This document shows positions 35,248 through 44,386 of a stretch of DNA of 64,000 nt, piece by piece. Source of the stretch: Arcicella rosea (GTDB taxonomy: Bacteria > Bacteroidota > Bacteroidia > Cytophagales > Spirosomataceae); the NCBI RefSeq assembly GCF_014204325.1, contig NZ_JACHKT010000014.1:62001-126000 (forward strand). The letters are read 5' to 3'. The notes beneath the pieces are model-generated. The model was not told the origin of the DNA. It did no database searches and saw only the letters and a list, made by a program, of their open reading frames with translations. Positions within the stretch are counted from its first letter, which is position 1; every line of letters begins with the position of its first letter. The position numbers and the translations under genes were made by a program.

Positions 35248-35307
35248 GTAAAACGGGTTTCCAACCCGTAAATTTATCTTTTCTGACGGATTGAAAACCC
35301 GTTTTAC
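35248..35307. repeat. Nested inverted repeats with GTAAAACGGGTTT arms
   Basis: Outer 13-bp arms (35248-35260 and 35295-35307) are exact. An inner hairpin, ACGGGTTTCCAACCCGT, also forms. It fills nearly all of the gap between the aldolase-like and dipeptidase genes. Confidence 0.75.
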
Positions 35308-35312
35308 AAAAT

Positions 35313-36386
35313 ATGTTTACAATAGACGCACATCTTGACCTGAGCATGAATGCAATGGAATGGAATCGTGATTTAAGATTATCGGTCGCTGAGATTCGTG
35401 AAAGAGAAAAAGGCATGAGCGATAAGCCAGACCGTGCCAAAGGAACGGTTACTTTTCCTGCATTAAGAGCAGGGAATATCGGCTTAGTCGTTGCGACGCA
35501 AATTGCCAGATTTGTAAAACCCGACTGTACTTTGCCGGGTTGGGCTTCTCCCGAACAGGCTTGGGCTCAAACGCAAGGACAAGTAGCGTGGTACAAAAGC
35601 ATGGAAGAATGCGGCGAAATGGTTCAAATCAATAATCTTGAATCTTTAGAAAAACATTTACTGCTTTGGAATGACGGCACGCCCAACGACAACAAAGCCA
35701 TTGGCTATATTTTAAGCTTAGAAGGAGCAGATTCACTTGTGACGATTAATCATGTCGAAAAAGCCTATCAGTATGGTTTGCGTGCTATTGGTCCAGCTCA
35801 TTACGGGACAGGACGTTATGCTCAAGGAACAGATGCGACTGGTTTTATGGGAAAAGCTGGGCAAGATTTATTGAAAGAAATGGAAAGGCTAAACATCATT
35901 TTAGATGCGACGCACCTTTGCGACGATAGTTTTTGGGAAGCCATGGATCATTTCAATGGAGCGGTTTGGGCAAGTCATAATTTGTGTAGAAGTTTGGTAA
36001 ATCATAATCGCCAATTTAGCGACGAACAAATTAAGGAATTGATTAGCCGTGATGCTGTAATTGGCGGAGCGTTAGACGCTTGGATGATGGTACCCAATTG
36101 GGTAAGAGGTAAATCAACCCCAAAAGAAATGAACTGTAATTTGGCGGTGATGGTTGACCACCTCGACCATATTTGTCAATTGGCTGGAAATACCTTGCAC
36201 GTGGGCATTGGTTCAGATTTGGATGGAGCTTTTGGTACAGAACAAGGGCCTTATGATTTAGATACCATTGCCGATTTACAGACGATTCCGTCTATTCTCG
36301 AAAAAAGAGGTTATACCCAAGCCGACATCGAAAACATCATGCACGGCAACTGGCTGAGGTTTTTGAGAAAGAATTGGGCGAAGTAA
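35313..36386 (+). CDS. Membrane-dipeptidase-type peptidase (M19)
   Basis: A 357-residue binuclear-zinc dipeptidase of family M19. Motifs are the HLD near the start (FTIDAHLDLSMNA), a carboxylated-residue region around LSLEGADSL, ILDATHLCDDSFWEAM, VWASHNLCRSLVNHNRQ, and GIGSDLDGAFG. There is no signal peptide, so it is probably cytoplasmic. M19 enzymes often accept dipeptides with a C-terminal D-residue, which fits the D-amino-acid enzyme encoded upstream. The ATG at 35313 gives the family N-terminus. Confidence 0.93.
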   Translation: MFTIDAHLDLSMNAMEWNRDLRLSVAEIREREKGMSDKPDRAKGTVTFPALRAGNIGLVVATQIARFVKPDCTLPGWASPEQAWAQTQGQVAWYKSMEECGEMVQINNLESLEKHLLLWNDGTPNDNKAIGYILSLEGADSLVTINHVEKAYQYGLRAIGPAHYGTGRYAQGTDATGFMGKAGQDLLKEMERLNIILDATHLCDDSFWEAMDHFNGAVWASHNLCRSLVNHNRQFSDEQIKELISRDAVIGGALDAWMMVPNWVRGKSTPKEMNCNLAVMVDHLDHICQLAGNTLHVGIGSDLDGAFGTEQGPYDLDTIADLQTIPSILEKRGYTQADIENIMHGNWLRFLRKNWAK

Positions 36387-36467
36387 GTAGGAGTTATGAA
36401 TGTTGAATGTTGAATTCAAAGTACTGATTATAAAACAGTTACTTTCTCCGTTGGTAGTATCAAAACC

Positions 36468-37349
36468 TTACTTGGCTTCTCGATTGAAATAACGCTCTAC
36501 ATATTCGCTAGGCGACTGATTGGTGATGCGTTTGAATACTCTATTGAAATTCGTAATACTGTTAAAACCACAGCTATAAGCAACGTTGGCAATGGTTTCG
36601 CTATTGCTGTTTGTCAATTTTTTACAGGCTTCATTAATTCGAACTTCGTTGAGAAATGATAAAAAAGTATGACGTGTATGTTTTTTAAAATACCGACAAA
36701 AAGCGTGTGGCGTCATGTGGGCTTTGTTTGCAGCGTCTTCGAGCGTGATGGGCTTTTCGTATTCCTGCATGATAAAATTGTAGATATTACTAATTCTTAA
36801 ACCTTCGTTTTCGCTATAATTCTGTGGTTGCGTACTCATAGAAAGCGGTAAAAGCGAAGGAATAGCGGCAATACTTCTCAGTAAATCTATAAAATACATC
36901 ATCTGACTCACGCCATTACTTTTATTGAGCAAAACAATTTTATTGGCTATTTCTGAAACATTTTCCTGCGGAATTTTGAATCCGTTGGAGTGTTGCTGTA
37001 AAAATCTTTTAAGCGTATTAATCTCTGGCAAGTCAAAAAAAGAAGATAATTGTCCGCTTGGATTAAAGAAAATAGCAATCGCTGATACTTTTTTTTTGCT
37101 TTTTGGGTGAAAATAAGAAGCTTCGCTTTTGAAAAGATGAGGCTGATTCGCACCCAACCAATAAATTTCATTGGAGCGAAAACGGTGCATATTATTATCA
37201 GCAATCAAAGTGCCTTCGCCTTGCTGAACCCACATCAATTGAATTTCCTGATGTCTATGTAAATGTGGATAAAAATGCGGTAGAACGTCTTTTTGAACAA
37301 TAATTGTTTTATCGTGAGGAACTGGAATCGTAAATGGAAGTACTTTCAT
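36468..37349 (-). CDS. AraC-family transcriptional regulator
   Basis: A 293-residue regulator. The N-terminal cupin-like sensor (about 15-110) includes VLPHFYPHLHRHQEIQLMWV and NEIYWLGANQPHLF. The C-terminal pair of helix-turn-helix units (about 190-290) includes TLEDAANKAHMTPHAFCRYFK and the signature IANVAYSCGFNSITNFNRVFKRI. Sensor sequences of this type often respond to sugars or organic acids. It is encoded downstream of the DUF1080 gene on the same strand and convergent with the dipeptidase gene, so its target is not obvious. Confidence 0.93.
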   Translation of the reverse strand: MKVLPFTIPVPHDKTIIVQKDVLPHFYPHLHRHQEIQLMWVQQGEGTLIADNNMHRFRSNEIYWLGANQPHLFKSEASYFHPKSKKKVSAIAIFFNPSGQLSSFFDLPEINTLKRFLQQHSNGFKIPQENVSEIANKIVLLNKSNGVSQMMYFIDLLRSIAAIPSLLPLSMSTQPQNYSENEGLRISNIYNFIMQEYEKPITLEDAANKAHMTPHAFCRYFKKHTRHTFLSFLNEVRINEACKKLTNSNSETIANVAYSCGFNSITNFNRVFKRITNQSPSEYVERYFNREAK

Positions 37350-37473
37350 AAGACTTGGTATTGTGAATGAGGTAGAAAATTGAATTTTCTATTTATATAA
37401 AAATAAAACATTAGCTCTATTTTAACAAACACTAGCCTAAATATTTAAAAATAGTGTTAATTTTTGAGTAGCT

Positions 37474-37497
37474 CTATTCATCCAATTGGATGAATAG
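37474..37497. promoter_or_regulatory. 24-bp perfect palindrome upstream of the AraC regulator
   Basis: CTATTCATCCAATTGGATGAATAG is self-complementary with no loop and lies about 125 bases before the regulator's start and 32 bases after the DUF1080 stop codon. It could be an operator or a compact terminator. Confidence 0.5.
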
Positions 37498-37528
37498 ATT
37501 CAAGTCATCCCAAATTTTAAAACATTCC

Positions 37529-38149
37529 TTATAAAGTTTTTACTTTCAATTTACGCCATTTTACTTTGATTCCACCACCACTGTGAATTTGCAAAGCAAT
37601 GATTCCCGCACGTCCACCGATTTTTTCATCATTGAGCGTAATCATTTCTTGTCCATTTACGAAAGTGGTTACTTGATTGCCTACCACTTTTACAACCATC
37701 GTATTCCATTCGCCCATTTTTAAGGCTTTGTCTTTATCGTCAGTTGGTTTAATCAACCAACCTCTTCCATAAGATTCATAAATTCCACCCGTCCAGTGGC
37801 CCGGAGGAGCTACTTCTGCTTGCCAACCTGTGATTTTTGTACCATCAATACTTGAATGAAAAAACACGCCACTGTTGCCGTCGGCTTCTTGTTTAAACTG
37901 AAGACTTAACTCAAAATCTTGAAAACTTTGCTCTGTTCCTAAATATCCGTACTCTTTATCTGGACCACTTTCGCAAATCAATTCGCCATTTTCTACGTAC
38001 CACTTTTCTGTACCATAAATCTTCCAGCCACTCAAATCTTTTTGATTGAAAAGCGAAATCCATTTTCCTTTTTTAGGCGTTTGAGCTTGTGTACCAATGC
38101 TTAAAAACAAGAGTAACATCAACACAAACGAAGTCATTTTTTTTATCAT
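37529..38149 (-). CDS. DUF1080 (3-keto-disaccharide hydrolase-type) secreted protein
   Basis: A 206-residue secreted protein with a signal peptide (MIKKMTSFVLMLLLFLSIGTQAQ) and one DUF1080 beta-sandwich: GKWISLFNQKDLSGWKIYG, YLGTEQSFQDFELSLQFK, NSGVFFHSS, IYESYGRGWL and GIIALQIHSGGGIKVKWRKLKVK. The family is a concanavalin-like fold, some members of which cleave 3-keto-glycosides after sugar oxidation. It is divergent from a Gfo/Idh oxidoreductase gene, the type of enzyme that can make 3-keto sugars, so the two could work together. Confidence 0.92.
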   Translation of the reverse strand: MIKKMTSFVLMLLLFLSIGTQAQTPKKGKWISLFNQKDLSGWKIYGTEKWYVENGELICESGPDKEYGYLGTEQSFQDFELSLQFKQEADGNSGVFFHSSIDGTKITGWQAEVAPPGHWTGGIYESYGRGWLIKPTDDKDKALKMGEWNTMVVKVVGNQVTTFVNGQEMITLNDEKIGGRAGIIALQIHSGGGIKVKWRKLKVKTL

Positions 38150-38392
38150 AGTTGTTCTATTTTAAAGGATTTTCTTAGTACAAATCTATGTTTTTAAATC
38201 TGTCCATTTACATTGAGTTGACCTGTACGGAAATATGTTGCCGATTAATAATCATTACTTTATGGAAAACTCAGCTAAAAAATCAAAAATGGATTCAAAT
38301 CACAGATTTATCTCAAAAACAGGATAAAAATATTCACTGAACTGCTTAGATTTGAAGACTGTTTTCAATCATATCATCATCATTTTCAACTC

Positions 38393-39475
38393 ATGACATT
38401 TCAAAAACAATCCATAAAAGTACTGGTGGTAGGTTGTGGCAATATGGGAGCTTCTCATGCCATTGCTTACCAAAATACCGAAGGCTTTGAAATCTGCGGA
38501 ATCGTTTCTACGGGCAAAAGTAAAGAGGTCCTCAACGAACGTTTGGGCGGTGGCTATCCACTTTTTAGCGATTATGCCGAAGCTCTGGCAAGTACAAAAC
38601 CCGATGCTGTTTGTATTTCTACTTATCCAGATACGCACGAAGCTTTTGCGGTAATGGCTTTGGAAGCCGATTGTCATGTTTTTATCGAAAAACCTTTGGC
38701 TGATACTGTGGCTGGTGCAAAAAGAGTAGCGGATTTGGCAGCTGAAAAAGGTAAAAAAGTGGTGGTGGGTTATATTCTGAGACATCATCCTTCTTGGGAA
38801 AAATTTGTAGAAATTGCCCAAGAAATGGGGAAACCTCTGGTGATGCGGATGAATTTGAATCAACAAAGTCATGGCGTGATGTGGAATGTTCACCGTAATT
38901 TGATGAAAAGTTTAAGCCCGATTGTGGACTGTGGCGTGCATTATATCGACGTGATGTGCCAAATGACACGCTCGAAACCGATACAAGTAAATGCCATTGG
39001 AGCGAGATTGACAGATGACATTCCTGAAGGAAATTATAATTATGGACAATTACAGATTCGTTTTGAAGACGGTTCTGTGGGTTGGTACGAAGCAGGTTGG
39101 GGACCAATGATGAGCGAAACGGCTTTCTTTATCAAAGACGTAATCGGGCCAAAAGGTTGTGTTTCAATTGTAGCAAAAGAAGCTGGAGGAGCTGGAAAAT
39201 CTGACAATGTAGATTCACATACCAAAACGGAATCTTTAAGAGTACATTATTCAGACATTAATTCAGAAAATGCTTTTACAAGAGCTGATGAATGGATAAA
39301 TCTCACCGACGAGCCAGACCATCAAGAACTTTGCAATCGTGAACAAAGATTTTTCTTGAAAGCAGTTCAAGAGGATTTAGACTTAACCGACCATCTGGAA
39401 GATGCCGTAAACAGCCTAAGAATCGCTTTCGCTTGTGATGAATCGGTAAAAACTGGTTTGCCTGTGATGTTATAA
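38393..39475 (+). CDS. Gfo/Idh/MocA-family NAD(P)-dependent oxidoreductase
   Basis: A 360-residue cytoplasmic-type dehydrogenase. It has the N-terminal Rossmann motif VLVVGCGNMGASHA, the EKP motif in HVFIEKPLADTV, and a C-terminal alpha/beta domain with SPIVDCGVHYIDVMCQMT, where the Asp and His match the catalytic region of the family. The substrate is probably a cyclitol, sugar or sugar acid. There is no Tat or Sec signal. It is divergent from the DUF1080 gene. Confidence 0.92.
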   Translation: MTFQKQSIKVLVVGCGNMGASHAIAYQNTEGFEICGIVSTGKSKEVLNERLGGGYPLFSDYAEALASTKPDAVCISTYPDTHEAFAVMALEADCHVFIEKPLADTVAGAKRVADLAAEKGKKVVVGYILRHHPSWEKFVEIAQEMGKPLVMRMNLNQQSHGVMWNVHRNLMKSLSPIVDCGVHYIDVMCQMTRSKPIQVNAIGARLTDDIPEGNYNYGQLQIRFEDGSVGWYEAGWGPMMSETAFFIKDVIGPKGCVSIVAKEAGGAGKSDNVDSHTKTESLRVHYSDINSENAFTRADEWINLTDEPDHQELCNREQRFFLKAVQEDLDLTDHLEDAVNSLRIAFACDESVKTGLPVML

Positions 39476-39484
39476 ACTTAATTT

Positions 39485-39520
39485 TTAAACATGGAGGAAA
39501 TGGATTTCCTCCATGTTTAA
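39485..39520. terminator. Bidirectional terminator between oxidoreductase and polysaccharide operon
   Basis: TTAAACATGGAGGAAAT and ATTTCCTCCATGTTTAA are perfect 17-bp arms around GG, followed on the plus strand by AATCCTATTT. It separates convergent transcripts. Confidence 0.8.
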
Positions 39521-39599
39521 AATCCTATTTCAATGTTTCTACGACATAGACTTTATTACTGGATACACATAACGAACTTTACTTTTAGCATTCTAATTT

Positions 39600-40433
39600 T
39601 TACTTAACATCAAGTGCATCCAAGATATTACCATCAATGGCTTCATTAAACTTGCGTGCAAATAGTTTTCCTGAACCAATTAAAGTCTGTAAATCTTCCA
39701 TTTTAAAGGTTTTTGGACTTGCATTTCCTTCAGACCAATCTATGTAACGAAGGTTATCGTTCACCATTTCGTTTTGATAAATAGAATTATAAAGAATTGT
39801 TTGGAAAACAATTTCATCACTTCCCCAAGTAAGTTCAAAAAAGCGTTTTACATTTTTATTTTGCTGTAAGTATGTTACAATATATTCAATATGTTTACTT
39901 GTAATGGTAAACCATTGAGAACGCCCAACGGGAATCAATTTATTAGGCATTTTTCTTTGGGGCAAAAACATGTTGATGTATTTTTCTACCGTAGTTCTCC
40001 CTGAAAATTGATAATTGGATAAATGATATTTCGTAACTCTAGGAATCGCTTCTTGCCATTCGGTAGCGACAGAAAGCGTGTGCATAAATGCTTTATTGGG
40101 GTTTTTCTCAAAAAAAGCATAGATTTCATCCGTACTTTTTAAGGGATAGTCTTGTCCACTCAACAAATTAATATAATCATATTTTGTTGGTGATGCCAAA
40201 ATTTCTTCAAAGCTATTCACTGTTGCTTGCACAATGCTATAAGCACCCCAATATACACTTACTCTATTAGTAATCAGTGTTACTTGTTTGGAAGCCAAAG
40301 AAAGAAATGGACTAATTTCTGTTTTTAAATCAATATGTATATAAAAATCAGCGTTGGGATGAGCCAAACGATTGATTAATCTTTGTATTTGAGAAGGGTT
40401 TGCATGAGCCAAAATTAAATGTGCAATCCTCAT
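39600..40433 (-). CDS. Glycosyltransferase, GT14 core-2/I-branching type
   Basis: A 277-residue glycosyltransferase related to beta-1,6-N-acetylglucosaminyl- and xylosyltransferases. Features are the opening MRIAHLILAHANPSQIQRLI, FYIHIDLK, VYWGAYSIVQATVNSFEEIL, YDYINLLSGQDYPLKSTDEI, GRSQWFTITSKHIEYIV, and the Asp/Glu-containing TWGSDEIVFQTIL. It is the last gene of the minus-strand exopolysaccharide operon and overlaps the flippase stop codon by one base. The sugar transferred is unknown. Confidence 0.9.
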   Translation of the reverse strand: MRIAHLILAHANPSQIQRLINRLAHPNADFYIHIDLKTEISPFLSLASKQVTLITNRVSVYWGAYSIVQATVNSFEEILASPTKYDYINLLSGQDYPLKSTDEIYAFFEKNPNKAFMHTLSVATEWQEAIPRVTKYHLSNYQFSGRTTVEKYINMFLPQRKMPNKLIPVGRSQWFTITSKHIEYIVTYLQQNKNVKRFFELTWGSDEIVFQTILYNSIYQNEMVNDNLRYIDWSEGNASPKTFKMEDLQTLIGSGKLFARKFNEAIDGNILDALDVK

Positions 40434-41788
40434 TATTTTGCTGTTTTATTTTTTAGTAAATATTCCTGTATCATAGCTTTAATTTCTGTAAAACCTGCTG
40501 TGAAAAAGCCTATTAATGTAAAATCTAAATATTTTTTCAACCAATAATATCCAAAAAATACGCCTGATAAAAAGGTGAATAATGTGGCTAGAGCAACTCC
40601 ATTGATATTTCCGAAAAGATGAATCCCTATAAAATCAAACAAGACATTTATTCCAAGCATTACTAATACTTTATAGAAATTGATTCTAGGTTGATGGATA
40701 ATATCCAACGTTATTCCAAGGAATCTGTCTAAGGGATAAAACATAGCAAAAGACATAAAAATACGATATGTAGAAACAGCAAGAGAACCTGAATACTGGT
40801 TTCCGCCTAAAATAACAATAGCCACATCCGCCAAAATAATTGCCGCTACTGATACAGGAAAGAGTGCCAGAATAAGTGTCCCTGCATATTTTTGCATAAT
40901 GCCTACTACTTCCTCTTTGTTTCCTCTATTAAAAGCTGCTGACATTGAAGGCATAGCTGTTGATAAAAAGCTTCTCAAAGGTATTTCGATAACTTCCATC
41001 AAACGCATAGGCATTGTGTACATCGTTATGGCAGCAGGCCCAGCAGTACCCAAAACAAACATGATGACAAAAGTATCAGAGCTTCTTAGCAAATTGGTAC
41101 TGATGTTTGTTCCAACACTGTATTTACCAAAGTGAAACAATTCCAAAATCCATTCTTTAGTTCTTTTGCTGAAGGTTCGCATTCGGGTCCATCCTTGATA
41201 AACACAGAACAAACTTACGGTTACAGAACTTATGGCATTGATTAAAAGTACTAAATCGAGGTCTAAACTTGTAAAGAAAATAGTTACAAGTATCATTATG
41301 ATAAATGCTCCTTGACTTACAACACGAATCAGTAAAAGGCTATCAAATCGTTGATCTGACTGCAAAGTCCAAGCAGCAACAGATGAAGGTAAAGTGAACA
41401 AGAAAGTAATCCCAAACCATTTTATCACCGTTTCCATTCCAAAATTATCGATGAATGGTATGGCAAATGCCGCCAAAATATTTAGAATAATTAATACTCC
41501 TGTGATTAGAAGACTCAAATACCATACTGAACCCAACACTGCATCGGCTTTTTCTCTTTCAGCTCCTGAATAAAACTTAATCATGGCTGTTTGTAAGAAA
41601 CCTACTCTAAACGTATCAATCAATGAAAAAACCGTTTGAAAGAAAAACCAGTAGCCAATATCCCCTGATGTCATATTCCGAAGTAGAATACCAACTGTTA
41701 CCATCGCCAACACAGACATTGAGCCATTACCAACGAGCGATAAAAAGTGTTTATTCTTTAATTTCGAAATTATCCCTTGTAAATTCAT
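40433..41788 (-). CDS. Wzx-like polysaccharide flippase (MOP superfamily)
   Basis: A 451-residue inner-membrane protein with about 12-14 hydrophobic helices and no soluble domain. The MLRNMTSGDIGYWFFFQTVF-type N-terminal segment, the GKYSVGTNISTNLLRSSDTFVIMFVLG stretch and the C-terminal helices fit the oligosaccharide flippase / MatE-like family. It would flip the lipid-linked repeat unit to the periplasmic side for the Wzy-like polymerase. It lies between two glycosyltransferase genes with a one-base overlap downstream. Confidence 0.88.
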   Translation of the reverse strand: MNLQGIISKLKNKHFLSLVGNGSMSVLAMVTVGILLRNMTSGDIGYWFFFQTVFSLIDTFRVGFLQTAMIKFYSGAEREKADAVLGSVWYLSLLITGVLIILNILAAFAIPFIDNFGMETVIKWFGITFLFTLPSSVAAWTLQSDQRFDSLLLIRVVSQGAFIIMILVTIFFTSLDLDLVLLINAISSVTVSLFCVYQGWTRMRTFSKRTKEWILELFHFGKYSVGTNISTNLLRSSDTFVIMFVLGTAGPAAITMYTMPMRLMEVIEIPLRSFLSTAMPSMSAAFNRGNKEEVVGIMQKYAGTLILALFPVSVAAIILADVAIVILGGNQYSGSLAVSTYRIFMSFAMFYPLDRFLGITLDIIHQPRINFYKVLVMLGINVLFDFIGIHLFGNINGVALATLFTFLSGVFFGYYWLKKYLDFTLIGFFTAGFTEIKAMIQEYLLKNKTAK

Positions 41789-41856
41789 ACCATCAGATTT
41801 ATATATTTTGAAAATACTCCTGCTTTAGCCTTTTCAAAAGTGATTCCTATATTCAA

Positions 41857-43068
41857 TTAATTATTACCATTCAATAACTGATGCTGAACAGTATAAATTT
41901 GTTTTACACAAGCTTCCCAAGTATGCCCTTTGGCACATTCTATCGCTGCGTTTCTTGTTGATGTATTTTGTGGCAACAAGGCTTTTTCAATGGCAAGTTT
42001 GTAACCGTCTTTACCAATTGCTAATTCTACATGTGGCAAAAACATCTTCATGGCTGGTGTATCTGTTGCCACTGTTGGCTTACCCATTGCCAAATATTCA
42101 TCTATTTTTCTAGGATAATTACCCACTGTTAAAGCATTTACCAATTGTGGATTCATACATACGTCTAAATACTGCATGTAAGCTGGTAATTGATTGGGTT
42201 TTTTAGCCCCCAAAAAATGAACATTGCTGATATGATGTAAACGACTGTGTTCAAAAACTGTTTCTTCTGGGCCAATTAATACGATTTGCCAATCGGGATT
42301 TGTCTCGGCAATTTCTATGAGTAATTGTATATCCAATCTTTCAGAAGTAAGTAAGCCTGCGTATCCAATCCGTGGATGTGGTATTTTTGCCAAATCTTCG
42401 GGTTCGGTATAAGTAAAATCGGCTTGATAAATATCTGTTTCACAACCTTGACCAATGTCTAAGCTAATGCCGTTATGATTTCGGGCATAATCTGCTAAAT
42501 AAGCAGAATTAGCAAAAACAGCATCAGCCATTTCAATGGCTTTGGGTTCTACTCTACTTCCATGAAATTTAAAATATGGATGTTCTATCAGGTTATCTCT
42601 GATATAATAAAAACTCAATAAAGGTTGAAGGTATTTTTTGGTAAACAATGCCGTAAACATTTGACTATCATTCAGTACAACAACCTTCTGTGGATTCCAA
42701 CCTAAACCCTTTATTGCTTTCTTGAGGCTTGCAAAAAAATCTTTCCCATTGCGTTCATTTAAAGTATCATACAAGCTTAAATTTTTCAACCAGTTAATAG
42801 AATAACCAATTGTAGCTGGCGTATGAACCCATAAATTCTCCCCTGCTTTGATAGTGTTTTCTCCAATTCCTAGGGCAAGTTTTACTCTCTGCTTTCCATG
42901 AGCAGTATTGATTTGCTTCAAGATAGAGTTGATGTCAATAGCAGGATTAACATACAGTACAGGTTTAGATTTACTAAACTCTACCGCCAAGTTTCGGGCA
43001 TTACTTCCCAAATTCAATGCCCATTCTTGTTGGGCAATGACGATGTATGCGTCAACGTTTTCTGACAT
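41857..43068 (-). CDS. GT-B fold glycosyltransferase (GT1/GT4-like)
   Basis: A 403-residue glycosyltransferase. It opens with MSENVDAYIVIAQQEWALNL, then FYYIRDNLIEHPYFKFHG and MADAVFANSAYLADYARNHN. The C-terminal Rossmann lobe has PRIGYAGLLTSERLDIQLLI, WQIVLIGPEE and KIDEYLAMGKPTVATDTPAM, the donor-sugar site. The pattern resembles glycosyltransferases that act on exopolysaccharide precursors. It lies in the middle of the exopolysaccharide operon. Confidence 0.88.
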   Translation of the reverse strand: MSENVDAYIVIAQQEWALNLGSNARNLAVEFSKSKPVLYVNPAIDINSILKQINTAHGKQRVKLALGIGENTIKAGENLWVHTPATIGYSINWLKNLSLYDTLNERNGKDFFASLKKAIKGLGWNPQKVVVLNDSQMFTALFTKKYLQPLLSFYYIRDNLIEHPYFKFHGSRVEPKAIEMADAVFANSAYLADYARNHNGISLDIGQGCETDIYQADFTYTEPEDLAKIPHPRIGYAGLLTSERLDIQLLIEIAETNPDWQIVLIGPEETVFEHSRLHHISNVHFLGAKKPNQLPAYMQYLDVCMNPQLVNALTVGNYPRKIDEYLAMGKPTVATDTPAMKMFLPHVELAIGKDGYKLAIEKALLPQNTSTRNAAIECAKGHTWEACVKQIYTVQHQLLNGNN

Positions 43069-43167
43069 ATTTTCTATTTTTAACTTTCAATCCTTGTCTA
43101 AAACCCAAAATAAGGCAAATAATGACTGGAATCGATATAATGTCCCAAGGCATAATTTTTATTACGT

Positions 43168-44343
43168 TTAATGTTCGCTATCTCCATGAGGAGTATGAAT
43201 AAACTGTTTTCTTGCTTTTCCTATTTTGAGCATCGCTTTCAACATCGAAATTATTGCCCCTGGAATTTGTAAAAAAGCCATTAATAGTTGTTTGTTATAC
43301 CATTTTGAAGGAATGCTCAATAACAACGAAAATGCTAAAGCCAAAAATAAACCAATACTGTAATTGAAATGTTCGCTTGCAAAAATGAAGGTAAATATCA
43401 ACCATAGCACCATTACCGCAACCAACATTACTCTTGGAAATAAATAGGTTTGGAACACTTTATTAAAAAAAGCAATGTTTCCCTTGAACAACTGAACCCA
43501 ACCTTCGATAAAGTACTTTTCAAGAAATTCTACTTGCATTGCTAACCATCTACTTCTTTGCTGGCTAAATACATCTGTTTTAGCCACTTTTTCATCTAAA
43601 ACGTATTTCCCATCAAGAAATGCTACGTCTTTTTTATCTCTTACAATTCTGAATTCTAATTCTTTATCTTCGCCAGATGTGTCGCCAATATCTTTTAAAT
43701 AACTCACAAATAGGTTCCAGTCGAACGCCATACCACTACCAATTAATGCCGAAGGTAAACCAACTGCTACATGCCCACGACGGAAAATATTATTATTAAT
43801 TTCTTCAGTACAAGCATCCAACAAAGCAAAAGGAGTTTTAAAATCTTTGGCAGTTCTATGTCCTTGAATTACTTGATAACCTTGTTCATAAGCATCGTTT
43901 ACAGCATGTAAAAATCCTTGTGACATGTGGTTATCGGCATCCAAAATTACCACAATATCTACTGGCACTGCGGCTGTAGCTTCAATTGCCTTTTGTAAGG
44001 CTTTCCCTTTCGTACTTTTTTCAAAGCTTACTTCTACAACCTTTATTGGAAGTGATTTTAATGTATTTAAAGTAGTTTCGCTAAATGAATCTGCAATGAT
44101 GACCACTTCAAACAAATCCTGAGGATAATCTTGTTTGATTGCATCTCTGGCTGTTGCGATAATCACAGCGTCTTCTTTATAACCGGGAATGAAAATGCGG
44201 ATTTTTCTAAGCTTCTGAGCTTTTGGAAAATGTTTTTTTATAGAAAACTTTCCTGCTAGGGCAAAAAAAAGCAAGTAGAATACCTGAACAGAAAGGTAAG
44301 CGAGTATTATTGTTTCTAAAATGGTAATTATTTGATTAATCAT
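43168..44343 (-). CDS. GT2-family membrane glycosyltransferase
   Basis: About 391 residues from the ATG at 44343; a GTG 22 codons upstream would overlap the polymerase gene and reads poorly. An N-terminal helix is followed by a GT-A domain: RIFIPGYKEDAVIIATARDA, IDIVVILDADNH (DxD), and DTSGEDKELEFRI with QQRSRWLAMQVEF, a QxxRW signature typical of processive or large GT2 enzymes. C-terminal helices span about 285-345. It probably adds a sugar on the cytoplasmic face. QxxRW together with only modest membrane content leaves open a synthase-like role. Confidence 0.9.
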   Translation of the reverse strand: MINQIITILETIILAYLSVQVFYLLFFALAGKFSIKKHFPKAQKLRKIRIFIPGYKEDAVIIATARDAIKQDYPQDLFEVVIIADSFSETTLNTLKSLPIKVVEVSFEKSTKGKALQKAIEATAAVPVDIVVILDADNHMSQGFLHAVNDAYEQGYQVIQGHRTAKDFKTPFALLDACTEEINNNIFRRGHVAVGLPSALIGSGMAFDWNLFVSYLKDIGDTSGEDKELEFRIVRDKKDVAFLDGKYVLDEKVAKTDVFSQQRSRWLAMQVEFLEKYFIEGWVQLFKGNIAFFNKVFQTYLFPRVMLVAVMVLWLIFTFIFASEHFNYSIGLFLALAFSLLLSIPSKWYNKQLLMAFLQIPGAIISMLKAMLKIGKARKQFIHTPHGDSEH

Positions 44344-44386
44344 AGCGGAATGGTTATATCGAAAGCTACATTTTTCTTTTTTAAAT

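Noticed and set aside
38369-38893. 174-codon minus-strand ORF over the oxidoreductase start
   Set aside because: Shadow of the Gfo/Idh gene; His/Phe-rich translation and no family features.
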